This document shows positions 48,542-56,789 of a stretch of DNA of 64,000 bases, in pieces. The translations under genes were made by a program, and so were the position numbers. Source of the DNA: Rhodococcus sp. HM1 (GTDB taxonomy: Bacteria > Actinomycetota > Actinomycetes > Mycobacteriales > Mycobacteriaceae). The notes under the pieces are model-generated. The model was not told the origin of the DNA, did not search any database, and saw nothing but the letters and a program-made list of their open reading frames with translations. Location of the stretch: assembly GCF_023218075.1 (NCBI RefSeq), contig NZ_JALPTB010000004.1, positions 143,622 through 207,621 on the forward strand, read 5' to 3'. Within the stretch, counting starts at the first letter, position 1. Each line of letters starts with the position of its first letter.

Positions 48542-49477
48542 TCACAGCAGTTGGAGCGCCTCCCGGCAGTCGGCTTCGACCAGCTCCATGTTCAGCGCGG
48601 CGGCGACGCTCGCTCCGGCCGCGGCGCTGACGATCAGATTCGCCATCGGATCGACGACGTTGCCGGCCGCCCGCACACCCGGAACGCTGGTGGCACCCTG
48701 CGCGTCGACCGCCACGTAACTGCCGGCCGGGGTGTCGGTCCGCGCGCACCCCAGTTGCCGCAGCACCGCGTCCCGCGGGGTGAACACGAGCGCCCCGCCC
48801 ACGAACAACCGCGCCCGCTCGAGCACCCGGCCGCCGGCCAGGGTGACCTCGATGTCGTCGGCGCCTCCGGCGACCGAGACCACCGGGCCGTCGACGACCA
48901 CGACGCCGCGGGCCTCGAGCCGTTCGAGTTGTTCGCCGGTGAGATCGGTCTCGGTGCGGTCCCAGCCGCGGACCAGCGTCACGTCGTCGGACCACTGCCG
49001 CAGAAGGAGCCCCTGGTGGGCCGCCATGTCCGGGGTGTTCGCCAGGACCGCGACGGGCCGGCCCTGCACCTCCGAACCGTGGCAGTAGGGACAGTGCACG
49101 ACCGTGCTGCCCCACCGCTGCGCGAGTCCGGGGATGTCGGGCAGTTCGTCGGCGAGTCCGGTCGCGACGAGCAGCCGCCGGGCGGTGACGGCGCCACCGT
49201 CGTGGTCGACGACGAAGCCGTCGTCACCGGCTCGGACGCCGCGCACCCGGGCGTGTTCGATGTGGCCGCCGTAGCGCCGGACCTCGTCGCGGCCCGTCGC
49301 GAGCAACTCCGCCGGCGACCGGCCGTCGAATCCGAGATAGCCGTGCAGGTGCGCGGCGGGCGCGTTGCGCGGCGTGCCGTCGTCGAGGACCAGCACCGAC
49401 CGGCGGGCCTGTGCGAGGACGAGTGCGGCATTGAGACCGGCGGCGCCGCCGCCGAGGACGATCACGTCGAATTCCAT
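48542..49477 (-). CDS. Thioredoxin-reductase-like FAD oxidoreductase
   Basis: A 311-residue flavoprotein. LGGGAAGLNAALVLAQ (8-23) binds FAD, HCPYCHG (near 128-134) holds a CxxC like that of thioredoxin reductase, and GNVVDPMANLIVSAA closes the FAD site. The NADPH-binding GxGxxA motif of thioredoxin reductase is weak (VLANTPDMAAH), so it may not use NADPH. This subgroup includes redox enzymes such as ferredoxin-like reductases and holomycin-type dithiol oxidases, so function is open. GGGAGG eight bases before ATG 49477. Divergent from an XRE-cupin regulator. Confidence 0.8.
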   Translation of the reverse strand: MEFDVIVLGGGAAGLNAALVLAQARRSVLVLDDGTPRNAPAAHLHGYLGFDGRSPAELLATGRDEVRRYGGHIEHARVRGVRAGDDGFVVDHDGGAVTARRLLVATGLADELPDIPGLAQRWGSTVVHCPYCHGSEVQGRPVAVLANTPDMAAHQGLLLRQWSDDVTLVRGWDRTETDLTGEQLERLEARGVVVVDGPVVSVAGGADDIEVTLAGGRVLERARLFVGGALVFTPRDAVLRQLGCARTDTPAGSYVAVDAQGATSVPGVRAAGNVVDPMANLIVSAAAGASVAAALNMELVEADCREALQLL

Positions 49478-49506
49478 CCACCCAGCCTCCCAGCGGCCAA
49501 CAAATG

Positions 49507-49533
49507 CGGCAATGTTCTTTGCCGTATCGGCAA
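49507..49533. promoter_or_regulatory. Three CGGCAA half-sites between reductase and regulator
   Basis: CGGCAA (49507-49512), TTGCCG (49519-49524) and CGGCAA (49528-49533). The last two form a perfect inverted repeat with a 3-bp spacer. Likely operator of the XRE-cupin protein. Confidence 0.55.
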
Positions 49534-49553
49534 CGGGAGGTCATGCTGGACGC

Positions 49554-50138
49554 ATGGACCTCACCGCCCGCCTCGCCGCGATCGGACCGCGCCTGAAGGC
49601 GTTGCGCCAGGACCGGGACATCACCTTGCAGGACCTGTCCGACGACACCGGCATCTCCGTGAGCACCCTCTCCCGGCTCGAGTCGGGGCTCCGGCGGGCG
49701 ACGCTCGACCTGCTGCTGCCCATCGCCATCGCCTACCGGGTAACGCTCGACGAGCTGGTCGGACCGGAGGTCGGGGATCCGCGGGTGACGGCCCGGCCGC
49801 GCACCGTCGGTTCGATGACGGTCATCCCCCTGACCAGGCAGCCCGGCAATCTGCAGGCCTACAAGATGATCCTCACCCCCGACGACGCACTACCCGAGCC
49901 GCGCACGCACGAGGGTTTCGAGTGGTTCTACGTGCTCTCGGGGCGTCTGCGGCTGATCCTCGGCGACCGCGAGCTCACCATGAGGGCCGGGGAGGCGGCC
50001 GAGTTCGACACTCGCATCCCGCATTGGCTGGGCCCGGCCGACGACCGCCCCGTCGAACTGCTCACGCTGTTCGGTAAGCAGGGCGAACGCATCCACCTGC
50101 GGGCCAGCAGCCGCGGTGCCGGTTCCACGCGAAGCTAG
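49554..50138 (+). CDS. XRE-cupin transcriptional regulator
   Basis: A 194-residue protein. The N-terminal helix-turn-helix (LKALRQDRDITLQDLSDDTG, SVSTLSRLESG) is followed by a cupin domain (about 105-180) with EGFEWFYVLSGRLRLILGD and AEFDTRIPHWLGP. The cupin usually binds a small ligand or metal. It probably regulates the divergent thioredoxin-reductase-like gene through the CGGCAA repeats. GGAGG is 13 bases from ATG 49554, longer than usual, so the start is slightly uncertain. Confidence 0.88.
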   Translation: MDLTARLAAIGPRLKALRQDRDITLQDLSDDTGISVSTLSRLESGLRRATLDLLLPIAIAYRVTLDELVGPEVGDPRVTARPRTVGSMTVIPLTRQPGNLQAYKMILTPDDALPEPRTHEGFEWFYVLSGRLRLILGDRELTMRAGEAAEFDTRIPHWLGPADDRPVELLTLFGKQGERIHLRASSRGAGSTRS

Positions 50139-50151
50139 TGCGCAGCGACGT

Positions 50152-51006
50152 TCAGCTCGCGAATGTGATCATCGCGACCGCCGCGACCGCCAGCACCATG
50201 CCGATCCGTCGATCGGGGCCGACGCGCTCGCCGAGAACCGTCGTCGCCAGCAGCACCGTCGCCGCGGGGTAGAGCGCGCCGATCACGCTGACCATCGACA
50301 GCATGCCGTGCTGGAACGCGAACATCAGCGCCGCATTGGCGACGACGTCGAGCACCGCCACGCCGGCGATGAACGGCCACAGCTGCCGTGGTGGCCGCAG
50401 CAGCATCCCGGCGCCCAGCGCGACTGCGCCCACCACCACCGATGCCGTCAGCCGCGCCATCGCCAGCGGCCACAACCCGGTTCCCTCGGGGACCTGATTC
50501 ATCGCCACGAACATCAGGGCGAAGGTGAGCCCGGACGCGAACGTCAGCCACGCCACCCGAGCGGTGAACCGCGGGTGCGCGCTGCCGCCGACGTCCTCGT
50601 CGGATTCGCGGCTGACCAGGACCACCGCGAGCAGTGCGAGCGCGATACCGGCATAGGCGAGCGGGCCCGGCCGCTCTCCCAGCACGAGCCCGACGAGCAC
50701 GGGTATGCCCGCCACGAGCAGCGCGGTCACCGGAGACACCACGGACATCGGTCCCTCGGCGAGCGCCTGGTAGAACCACCAGATCGCCACCCCGCCGGCG
50801 ACCCCGGCGACCGCACCCCACGCCAGGGACGAGAGGGTGATCTCCCCACCCACCAGCGGGGCCACCGCGAGCACCAGCAGCAGCGACAACGGGTACGACG
50901 CGACGACGAACCGCAGCGCTGCGATGCGCCGGGAGGCGACACCCCCGACGAAGTCGCTCACGCCGTAGCCGACCGCGGCAACCAGAGCGAGCAGGACCGC
51001 AGTCAG
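50152..51006 (-). CDS. EamA/DMT family transporter, probable CTG start
   Basis: From GTG 50961 the frame encodes 269 residues, but then the first helix of the fold is missing. The frame continues upstream without a stop through [20 protein letters not shown], a perfect EamA first helix, to CTG 51006, which overlaps the smpB TGA as CTGA. No ATG, GTG or TTG is available before that. With the CTG the protein has 284 residues and ten helices in two EamA repeats, the normal size. It exports an unknown metabolite. Translation is probably coupled to smpB. Confidence 0.8.
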   Translation of the reverse strand: MTAVLLALVAAVGYGVSDFVGGVASRRIAALRFVVASYPLSLLLVLAVAPLVGGEITLSSLAWGAVAGVAGGVAIWWFYQALAEGPMSVVSPVTALLVAGIPVLVGLVLGERPGPLAYAGIALALLAVVLVSRESDEDVGGSAHPRFTARVAWLTFASGLTFALMFVAMNQVPEGTGLWPLAMARLTASVVVGAVALGAGMLLRPPRQLWPFIAGVAVLDVVANAALMFAFQHGMLSMVSVIGALYPAATVLLATTVLGERVGPDRRIGMVLAVAAVAMITFAS

Positions 51007-51479
51007 CGGCGCATTCCCTTCACGCGGCGGCCGAGCTCACGCGTGACCTCCCGCTCGGCGGTGCGACGCGCGATGTCCTGACGCTTGTCGTAGTCCTGCT
51101 TGCCCTTCGCCAGGGCCAGTTCGACCTTGACCTTGCCGTCGGAGAAGTACATCGACAACGGCACCAGCGTCTGGTTGCCCTCCCGGGACTTGCCGACGAG
51201 CGCGTCGATCTCGCGGCGGTGCAGCAGCAGCTTGCGGGTGCGTCGCGGCGCATGGTTGGTCCACGTGCCGTGGCCGTACTCGGGGATGTGCAGTCCGCGC
51301 AGCCACACCTCCCCGTCGTCGACGGTCGCGAACGCGTCGACGAGCGAGGCCTTGCCCTCGCGCAGGCTCTTGACCTCGGTACCGACGAGGGCGATGCCGG
51401 CCTCGTAGGTGTCGAGGATGGTGTAGTTGTGGCGTGCCTTGCGGTTGGTCGCGATGACCTTCCGGCCCTTCTCCTTCAC
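51003..51479 (-). CDS. smpB: SsrA-binding protein SmpB
   Basis: A 158-residue partner of tm[35 protein letters not shown] and [20 protein letters not shown] are the conserved OB-fold and tmRNA-contact segments, and the basic tail (GRRVKGMRR) enters the decoding centre. GTG 51479 has GAAGGG seven bases upstream and matches the family start; GTG 51500 would add seven residues. It is downstream of ftsE-ftsX, the order of mycobacteria. Confidence 0.95.
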   Translation of the reverse strand: MKEKGRKVIATNRKARHNYTILDTYEAGIALVGTEVKSLREGKASLVDAFATVDDGEVWLRGLHIPEYGHGTWTNHAPRRTRKLLLHRREIDALVGKSREGNQTLVPLSMYFSDGKVKVELALAKGKQDYDKRQDIARRTAEREVTRELGRRVKGMRR

Positions 51480-51548
51480 GTGCAGGCCCTTCCGGTCCAC
51501 GAGCGATCGAACAGAACACCGTCCAGCATAGGAACCTCCGGCAACCGG

Positions 51549-52454
51549 TTATTCACGCACGTACAGGCGCAGCGTGACGTACGCGGTGATCGCGGCCATG
51601 CCGACCCCGACGATCACGAGGATCGGCGAGACGAGCACCACGTCGCTGGTGGTGATGCGGGCGACGATGTTGGCGTCGTACACGTCGGCGAGCACATCGT
51701 CGACGAAGGCGCTCTTCGCGGTGAACAACGCCGCGATCGCGAGCACCGCGCCGATCACCGCGGCGACGACCGCTTCGAGCAGGAACGGCAGCTGGGTGTA
51801 CCAGCGGGTGGCGCCGACCAGGCGCATGATGCCGACCTCGGTGCGGCGGGTGAACGCCGCGATCTGCACCATGTTCGCGATGAGCAGGATCGCGGCGATC
51901 GCCTGCACCACCGCGATCGCGAACGCCGCGTTGCGGACACCGGAGAGCACGCTGAACAGCCGCTCGACGAGGTCCTTCTGATTGAGCACGCTCTCCACGC
52001 CGGGCCGGTACCCGAACTCGTCCTGGATGATGCCGAACCGGTCCGGGTCCGACAGCTTCACCTTGAACGACGCCGGGAAGCTCTCCGCGCTGACCAGTTC
52101 GGCCAGCTCCGGCTGGTCCTTGAAGACACGTTCGGTCGCGTCGGCGACGGCGTCCTCACGGTTGAGGTACTGCACCGACACCACCGACGGCGTGTTCTCC
52201 AGGTCGCTGCGCAGGGTGCGGCAGATGTCCTGTTCGCAGTCGGGGTCGAGGGTCGAGACGTCGTCGGTGAGGAACAGCTGCACCTCCACCCGATCGAGGA
52301 AGATGCTCTGGGTCTTGTCGGCCATCTGCACGACGAGCAGACCGGCACCGAACAGGCCGAGGGAGATCGCGGTGGTCAGGATCATCGCGACGGTCATGGT
52401 GAGGTTGCGGCGCAGGCCGGTCACGACCTCGCTGAACAGGAAGCTTGCTCGCAT
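51549..52454 (-). CDS. ftsX: Cell-division ABC permease FtsX
   Basis: A 301-residue membrane protein with four helices (about 20-42, 178-200, 225-250, 275-297) and a large extracellular domain after the first helix, which recruits peptidoglycan hydrolases such as RipC in mycobacteria. MRASFLFSEVVTGLRRNLTM is the typical N-terminus. It works with FtsE, 54 bases upstream. ATG 52454 is the start. Confidence 0.95.
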   Translation of the reverse strand: MRASFLFSEVVTGLRRNLTMTVAMILTTAISLGLFGAGLLVVQMADKTQSIFLDRVEVQLFLTDDVSTLDPDCEQDICRTLRSDLENTPSVVSVQYLNREDAVADATERVFKDQPELAELVSAESFPASFKVKLSDPDRFGIIQDEFGYRPGVESVLNQKDLVERLFSVLSGVRNAAFAIAVVQAIAAILLIANMVQIAAFTRRTEVGIMRLVGATRWYTQLPFLLEAVVAAVIGAVLAIAALFTAKSAFVDDVLADVYDANIVARITTSDVVLVSPILVIVGVGMAAITAYVTLRLYVRE

Positions 52455-52508
52455 CGGGTGGGAAGTCCTTCGGTTGCCGGGCGGTCGAGAGCTAGGGGCC
52501 GGCGCCTG

Positions 52509-53198
52509 CTAGCGGCCGACGCCGTAGACGCCGCGCGCTTCGTCGCGGACCACCCGGCCGAGGTCGAGTTCGACGACGCGCCGGCGCATGGAGTCGACGA
52601 TGTGGTGGTCGTGGGTGGCCATCAGGACCGTGGTGCCGGTGCGGTTGATCCGTTCGAGCAGCATCATGATGTCCTGGCTGGTGTCGGGGTCCAGGTTGCC
52701 GGTCGGCTCGTCGGCCATGAGCACCAGCGGACGGTTCACGAACGCCCGGGCGATCGCGACGCGCTGCTGTTCGCCGCCGGACAGTTCGCCGGGCAGCCGG
52801 TCCGCCTTGCCGGAGAGACCCACCAGGTCGAGGACCTCGGGCACCGTGCGTTCGATGATGGACCGGGGCTTGCCGATCACCTCGAGGGCGAACGCGACGT
52901 TCTCGGCGACCGTCTTCTGCTGCAGCAACCGGAAGTCCTGGAACACACAGCCGAGGGACTGCCGCAGCTTCGGCACCCGTCGGCCGGAGAGCTTGTTGAC
53001 GTGGAAGTCCGCGACGTGGACGTCGCCGGACGTCGGTGTCTCCTCGCGCAGCAGCAGTCGCAGGAACGTCGACTTGCCCGAGCCCGACGGTCCGATGAGG
53101 AACACGAACTCGCCTTTACCGATCTCGACACTGACGTTGTCCAGTGCGGGACGGGTGGACGTCTTGTACGACTTGGACACATTCTCCAGGCGGATCAC
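52509..53198 (-). CDS. ftsE: Cell-division ATP-binding protein FtsE
   Basis: A 229-residue ABC ATPase: Walker [20 protein letters not shown]-loop, LSGGEQQR signature, [12 protein letters not shown]alker B. Together with FtsX it couples ATP hydrolysis to cell-wall cleavage at the septum. GTG 53198 follows TAGCAT by six bases, so besides read-through from mscS it probably has its own leaderless transcript. Confidence 0.96.
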   Translation of the reverse strand: MIRLENVSKSYKTSTRPALDNVSVEIGKGEFVFLIGPSGSGKSTFLRLLLREETPTSGDVHVADFHVNKLSGRRVPKLRQSLGCVFQDFRLLQQKTVAENVAFALEVIGKPRSIIERTVPEVLDLVGLSGKADRLPGELSGGEQQRVAIARAFVNRPLVLMADEPTGNLDPDTSQDIMMLLERINRTGTTVLMATHDHHIVDSMRRRVVELDLGRVVRDEARGVYGVGR

Positions 53199-53204
53199 GA
53201 CGCC

Positions 53205-53210
53205 ATGCTA
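53205..53210 (-). promoter_or_regulatory. -10 box TAGCAT, leaderless start for ftsE
   Basis: TAGCAT, six bases (GGCGTC), then GTG 53198. It lies in the 35-base gap between the upstream membrane-protein gene and ftsE. Confidence 0.5.
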
Positions 53211-53233
53211 GCTGTTTGTTACCGGATGGTGAC

Positions 53234-53794
53234 CTACTGGCCTGGAGCGACGGTGGGTTCGGTGGTGTTCGCGGTGGTGGTGTTACCGCTGTCGCCGCCC
53301 TCGAGACCGGGGATGCCGGGGAACTCGGGCAGACGGAACCGCGGCGTCTCCGTCGTCGTGGGCGCGGTCGTGGTCACCGACGGCTCCGGGACGGCCGGTA
53401 CCGAGGTGGGGGCGTCCGTGGTGGTCGTCGGCGTGGTGGACTGCGGCACGGTGGTCTCCGCGGTCGTCGCGGGCGTCTCGGCGGGCGCCACGAACGGCAC
53501 GTACGGCGTCTCCGAGATCACGACCGCACCCGGCTGTGCCGGGACCGCCGGTTCCTCGTCCTGGTTGAGATAGAGGTACAGCATCCACAGGCCGAGCCAG
53601 GTCACGCACATCGCCACGGTCGTGGTGCGCATTCGGCCGCCGAACAGCTTGGGCGGGATCTTGATCTGCGGTCGCGTCTTCCCGGCCGCGGTCTCGTTCC
53701 CGGCCGCGGTCCCGGTGGTCGTCACCTTGCCGGTCGTCTCTTTGGCGGGTGTGGCCGGCTTCGCCCGATCGCCGGTCTTGTTCGCGTCGCTCAT
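53234..53794 (-). CDS. Proline/threonine-rich single-pass membrane protein (Rv3103c-like position)
   Basis: A 186-residue protein: a Lys/Thr/Ala-rich cytosolic part (1-55), one membrane helix (about 57-75: TTTVAMCVTWLGLWMLYLYL), and an outer tail of mostly Thr, Pro and Val. It occupies the place of Rv3103c between mscS-like and ftsE genes, so a link to cell division is possible but unproven. ATG 53794 overlaps the MscS stop by four bases (ATGA). Confidence 0.85.
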   Translation of the reverse strand: MSDANKTGDRAKPATPAKETTGKVTTTGTAAGNETAAGKTRPQIKIPPKLFGGRMRTTTVAMCVTWLGLWMLYLYLNQDEEPAVPAQPGAVVISETPYVPFVAPAETPATTAETTVPQSTTPTTTTDAPTSVPAVPEPSVTTTAPTTTETPRFRLPEFPGIPGLEGGDSGNTTTANTTEPTVAPGQ

Positions 53795-54678
53795 GCGTCC
53801 ACCTCCTCCGCCCGGTTGACGACGGACACGGTGTCGAGTTGCGGTGTCACCGTGATGCCCTTGCGTCTCAGTGCGGCGGCGATGCGTGCCCGCAGCGCGC
53901 GGCCCACCTGGAACTGCTTGCCAGGCAGTGTCCGCGCGACGACCCGGATGCTGACCTGGTCGACCTCGAGGCTCTCGACACCCATCACGCTGGGTTCGTC
54001 GAGCAGCAGTTCCCGCAACTTCCCGTCCTTGTAGGCGGCGACACCCACGTCGTGCAGGATCTCGTTGACCTCGGAGATGTCCGCGGTGACCGGCACCGGC
54101 ACGTCGATGACCGCCCGCGCCCAGTCCTTGGACAGGTTGATCGCCTTGTTGATCTGGCCGTTGGGCACGATGATCACCTCACCGGCCGAGTTGCGCAGCC
54201 GCGTCACCCGCAGCGTGACGTTCTCGATGGTGCCGACCGCGTCCTGTGAGGAACCGGTGACCGAGATCTGCACGGTGTCGCCGAACCCGTACTGGCGTTC
54301 GGTGATGATGAAGAATCCCGCGAGGATGTCCTGCACGATGCGCTGCGCGCCGAAGCCGAGCGCCGCACCGAGCACGGTCGCCGGCGCGACGAGACTGCCG
54401 ATCGGCAGCTGCAGGTAGTCGAACACCTTCAGCGTCGCCACGATGTAGACGAAAGTGATGACCACCCACCGCACGACCTGGGCCACCGAGTGCCGGTGTT
54501 TGGATGCCTCCGACCGCACCAGGTCGTCCGACTCCTGGTACTTCTCGTCGATGTTCCGGGTGATCCGGTTCCCGACCCAGCTCACGAACCGGGCGATGAT
54601 GACGGCGCCGAGCACCGTCAGGGCGATCAGCAGGCCGTTGGTGGTCAGCCAGTCGAGCAGCGTTCTACCGGGAAACAG
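53791..54678 (-). CDS. MscS-type mechanosensitive channel, probable CTG start
   Basis: From GTG 54615 the frame gives 274 residues but begins in the middle of a helix and has no ribosome-binding site. The open frame extends to CTG 54678, seven bases after GGGAGG, adding 21 residues (LLDWLTTNGLLIALTV) that complete the first helix. The pore helix LGAALGFGAQRIVQDILAGFFI and the beta-domain segment VPNGQI are typical MscS. It opens under membrane tension to release solutes. Lies between prfB and the small membrane protein gene, like Rv3104c. Confidence 0.82.
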   Translation of the reverse strand: MFPGRTLLDWLTTNGLLIALTVLGAVIIARFVSWVGNRITRNIDEKYQESDDLVRSEASKHRHSVAQVVRWVVITFVYIVATLKVFDYLQLPIGSLVAPATVLGAALGFGAQRIVQDILAGFFIITERQYGFGDTVQISVTGSSQDAVGTIENVTLRVTRLRNSAGEVIIVPNGQINKAINLSKDWARAVIDVPVPVTADISEVNEILHDVGVAAYKDGKLRELLLDEPSVMGVESLEVDQVSIRVVARTLPGKQFQVGRALRARIAAALRRKGITVTPQLDTVSVVNRAEEVDA

Positions 54679-54736
54679 AGGGAGACCTCCCTGGGGTCTG
54701 TGAAGTGTCGGGTCGAGCGATTACCGGGTCGGGCGG

Positions 54737-55855
54737 TTACTGGTTCTGGTTCTCGCGCATGCGCCAGCGGATGCCTTCTTCGAGAAATCCGTCGATCTCA
54801 CCGTCGAGCACCGCCGACGGATTGTTGACCTCGTACTCGGTGCGCAGGTCCTTGACCATCTGGTACGGGTGCAGCACGTACGAGCGCATCTGGTTGCCCC
54901 ACGAGCTGCCGCCGTCGCCCTTGAGCGCGTCCATCTCGGCGCGCTCCTCCTGACGCTTGCGTTCGAGGAGCTTGGCCTGCAGCACGCGCATGGCCGAGAC
55001 CTTGTTCTGCAGCTGCGACTTCTCGTTCTGGCAGGTCACGACGATGCCGGTGGGAATGTGGGTCAGGCGCACCGCGGAGTCGGTGGTGTTGACGGACTGG
55101 CCACCGGGACCGGACGACCGGTACACGTCGACGCGCACGTCGTTCTCGTCGATGTCGATGTGGTCGGTCGTCTCGACGACCGGCAGGACCTCGACCTCGG
55201 CGAAGGAGGTCTGGCGACGTCCCTGGTTGTCGAAGGGGCTGATGCGCACGAGGCGGTGGGTGCCCATTTCGACGGACAGCGTGCCGTACGTGTAGGGCGC
55301 CTTGATCGCGAAGGTCGCCGACTTGATGCCGGCTTCTTCCGCGTAGGACGTGTCGTAGACCTCGACGCCGTAACCGTGCTTGTCGGCCCAGCGGATGTAC
55401 ATGCGCATGAGCATCTCGGCCCAGTCGGCGGCGTCGACACCACCGGCACCGGCCCGGATGTTCACCAGGGCGTCGCGCTGGTCGTACTCACCGGACAGCA
55501 GGGTGCGCACCTCCATCGCCTCGATGTCGGCGCGCAGCGCCGCGCGTTCGGCGTCGGCGTCGGCGAGCGCGGCCGCGCGGTCGTCGCCCTCCTCGCCCTC
55601 GGCGAGCTCGTAGAGCACCGGCAGGTCGTCGAGCCGCGAGCGCAGCTCCTCGACACGGCGCAGTTCGCCCTGGGCGTGCGAGAGCTGGCTGGTGACCTGC
55701 TGCGCGTGCTCCTGGTCGTTCCACAGCTCTGGGTCGGCGGCCTGGTGCTCGAGTTCGTCGATTCGACGGCGCAGCTCCTCCACGTCGAGGACCGTTTCCA
55801 CGGTCTCGAGGGTGGTCGCGAGCTCGGCCAGGTCTGCGGAAACATCGGGATGCAC
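54737..55855 (-). CDS. prfB: Peptide chain release factor 2
   Basis: A 372-residue factor recognising UGA and [18 protein letters not shown] contains the SPF stop-codon motif, and [17 protein letters not shown] the GGQ catalytic loop. GTG 55855 begins [11 protein letters not shown], matching the mycobacterial start; TTG 55864 is upstream. No in-frame stop or frameshift site as in E. coli prfB is present. Divergent from hisN with 32 bases between starts. Confidence 0.95.
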   Translation of the reverse strand: MHPDVSADLAELATTLETVETVLDVEELRRRIDELEHQAADPELWNDQEHAQQVTSQLSHAQGELRRVEELRSRLDDLPVLYELAEGEEGDDRAAALADADAERAALRADIEAMEVRTLLSGEYDQRDALVNIRAGAGGVDAADWAEMLMRMYIRWADKHGYGVEVYDTSYAEEAGIKSATFAIKAPYTYGTLSVEMGTHRLVRISPFDNQGRRQTSFAEVEVLPVVETTDHIDIDENDVRVDVYRSSGPGGQSVNTTDSAVRLTHIPTGIVVTCQNEKSQLQNKVSAMRVLQAKLLERKRQEERAEMDALKGDGGSSWGNQMRSYVLHPYQMVKDLRTEYEVNNPSAVLDGEIDGFLEEGIRWRMRENQNQ

Positions 55856-55874
55856 GATTTCCAAGGTTACCGGC

Positions 55875-55880
55875 TAGCGT
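55875..55880 (+). promoter_or_regulatory. -10 box TAGCGT, leaderless start for hisN
   Basis: TAGCGT, seven bases (TCTGGGC), then ATG 55888; no Shine-Dalgarno. Confidence 0.5.
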
Positions 55881-55887
55881 TCTGGGC

Positions 55888-56682
55888 ATGACCACCGACT
55901 TCACCGCCGACCTGGACCTCGCCCTGCGCATCGCCGACGAGGCGGACGCCGTCACCCGCGCCCGCTTCGGTGCGCTGGACCTCAAGGTGAGCGACAAGCC
56001 GGACCTGACCCCGGTGTCGGACGCGGATCTCGCGGTGGAGCGACTGGTCCGCGACGTGCTGGGTGCCGAGCGGCCGGCGGACGCGGTGCTCGGCGAGGAG
56101 TTCGGCGGCGACGCGGTGTTCTCCGGCCGCCAGTGGGTGGTGGACCCGATCGACGGAACCAAGAACTTCGTGCGCGGGGTGCCGGTGTGGGCCAGCCTGA
56201 TCGCGCTTCTCGACGACGGCGTGCCGGTGGTCGGCGTGGTCAGCGCCCCGGCCCTGAACCGCCGGTGGTGGGCGGTCGCGGGACAGGGCGCGTGGACGTC
56301 CTTCGAGGGCGGGGCGCCGCGCCGGATCGCGGTGTCGGAGGTGACCCGCCCGGAGTCGGCGTCGCTGAGTTTCTCGAGCCTGTCGGGCTGGCGCGACCGC
56401 GGCCTGCGCGACGAGTTCATCGCCCTGACCGACGAGGTGTGGCGGGTCCGCGCGTACGGCGACTTCTTCTCCTACTGCCTGCTCGCGGAGGGCGCCCTGG
56501 ACATCGCGCTCGAGCCGGAGGTCTCGCTGTGGGACCTGGCCGCGCTCGATGTGTTGATCCGCGAGGCCGGGGGCCGGTTCACCGACGTCGAGGGCGTGGA
56601 CGGCCCGCACGGCGGCAGCGCCGTCGCGACCAATTCGGCCCTGCACGACGACGTGCTCGCAAGGTTGCGTCCGGCGCACTGA
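55888..56682 (+). CDS. hisN: Histidinol-phosphatase HisN (IMPase family)
   Basis: A 264-residue magnesium-dependent phosphatase. GEEFGG (68-73), [15 protein letters not shown] (about 85-99) and [17 protein letters not shown] are the metal and substrate motifs. In actinobacteria this group supplies the histidinol-phosphate step of histidine synthesis; a general inositol-phosphatase role is the alternative. Next to fadE24-fadE23 as in M. tuberculosis (Rv3137). Confidence 0.88.
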   Translation: MTTDFTADLDLALRIADEADAVTRARFGALDLKVSDKPDLTPVSDADLAVERLVRDVLGAERPADAVLGEEFGGDAVFSGRQWVVDPIDGTKNFVRGVPVWASLIALLDDGVPVVGVVSAPALNRRWWAVAGQGAWTSFEGGAPRRIAVSEVTRPESASLSFSSLSGWRDRGLRDEFIALTDEVWRVRAYGDFFSYCLLAEGALDIALEPEVSLWDLAALDVLIREAGGRFTDVEGVDGPHGGSAVATNSALHDDVLARLRPAH

Positions 56683-56710
56683 CCTGCGTCGGCGCGGTCG
56701 CCGGAAGGTT

Positions 56711-56749
56711 CTTACTCCGTAGTAGACACTCTTCTTACTCCAGAGTAAG
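56711..56749. promoter_or_regulatory. Operator-like palindrome upstream of fadE24
   Basis: CTTACTC (56734-56740), CA, GAGTAAG (56743-56749) is a perfect palindrome. A further CTTACTC half-site at 56711-56717 lies 23 bp upstream in the same orientation. Likely site of a TetR-type fatty-acid regulator, identity unknown. Confidence 0.6.
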
Positions 56750-56789
56750 GTTGGTGGGGTCCGATCCCATCGAGAGACTTCTGGTGATC

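Noticed and set aside
54737..55855. Programmed +1 frameshift in prfB
   Set aside because: The reading frame is continuous and has no early in-frame TGA, so the E. coli-type autoregulation is absent.
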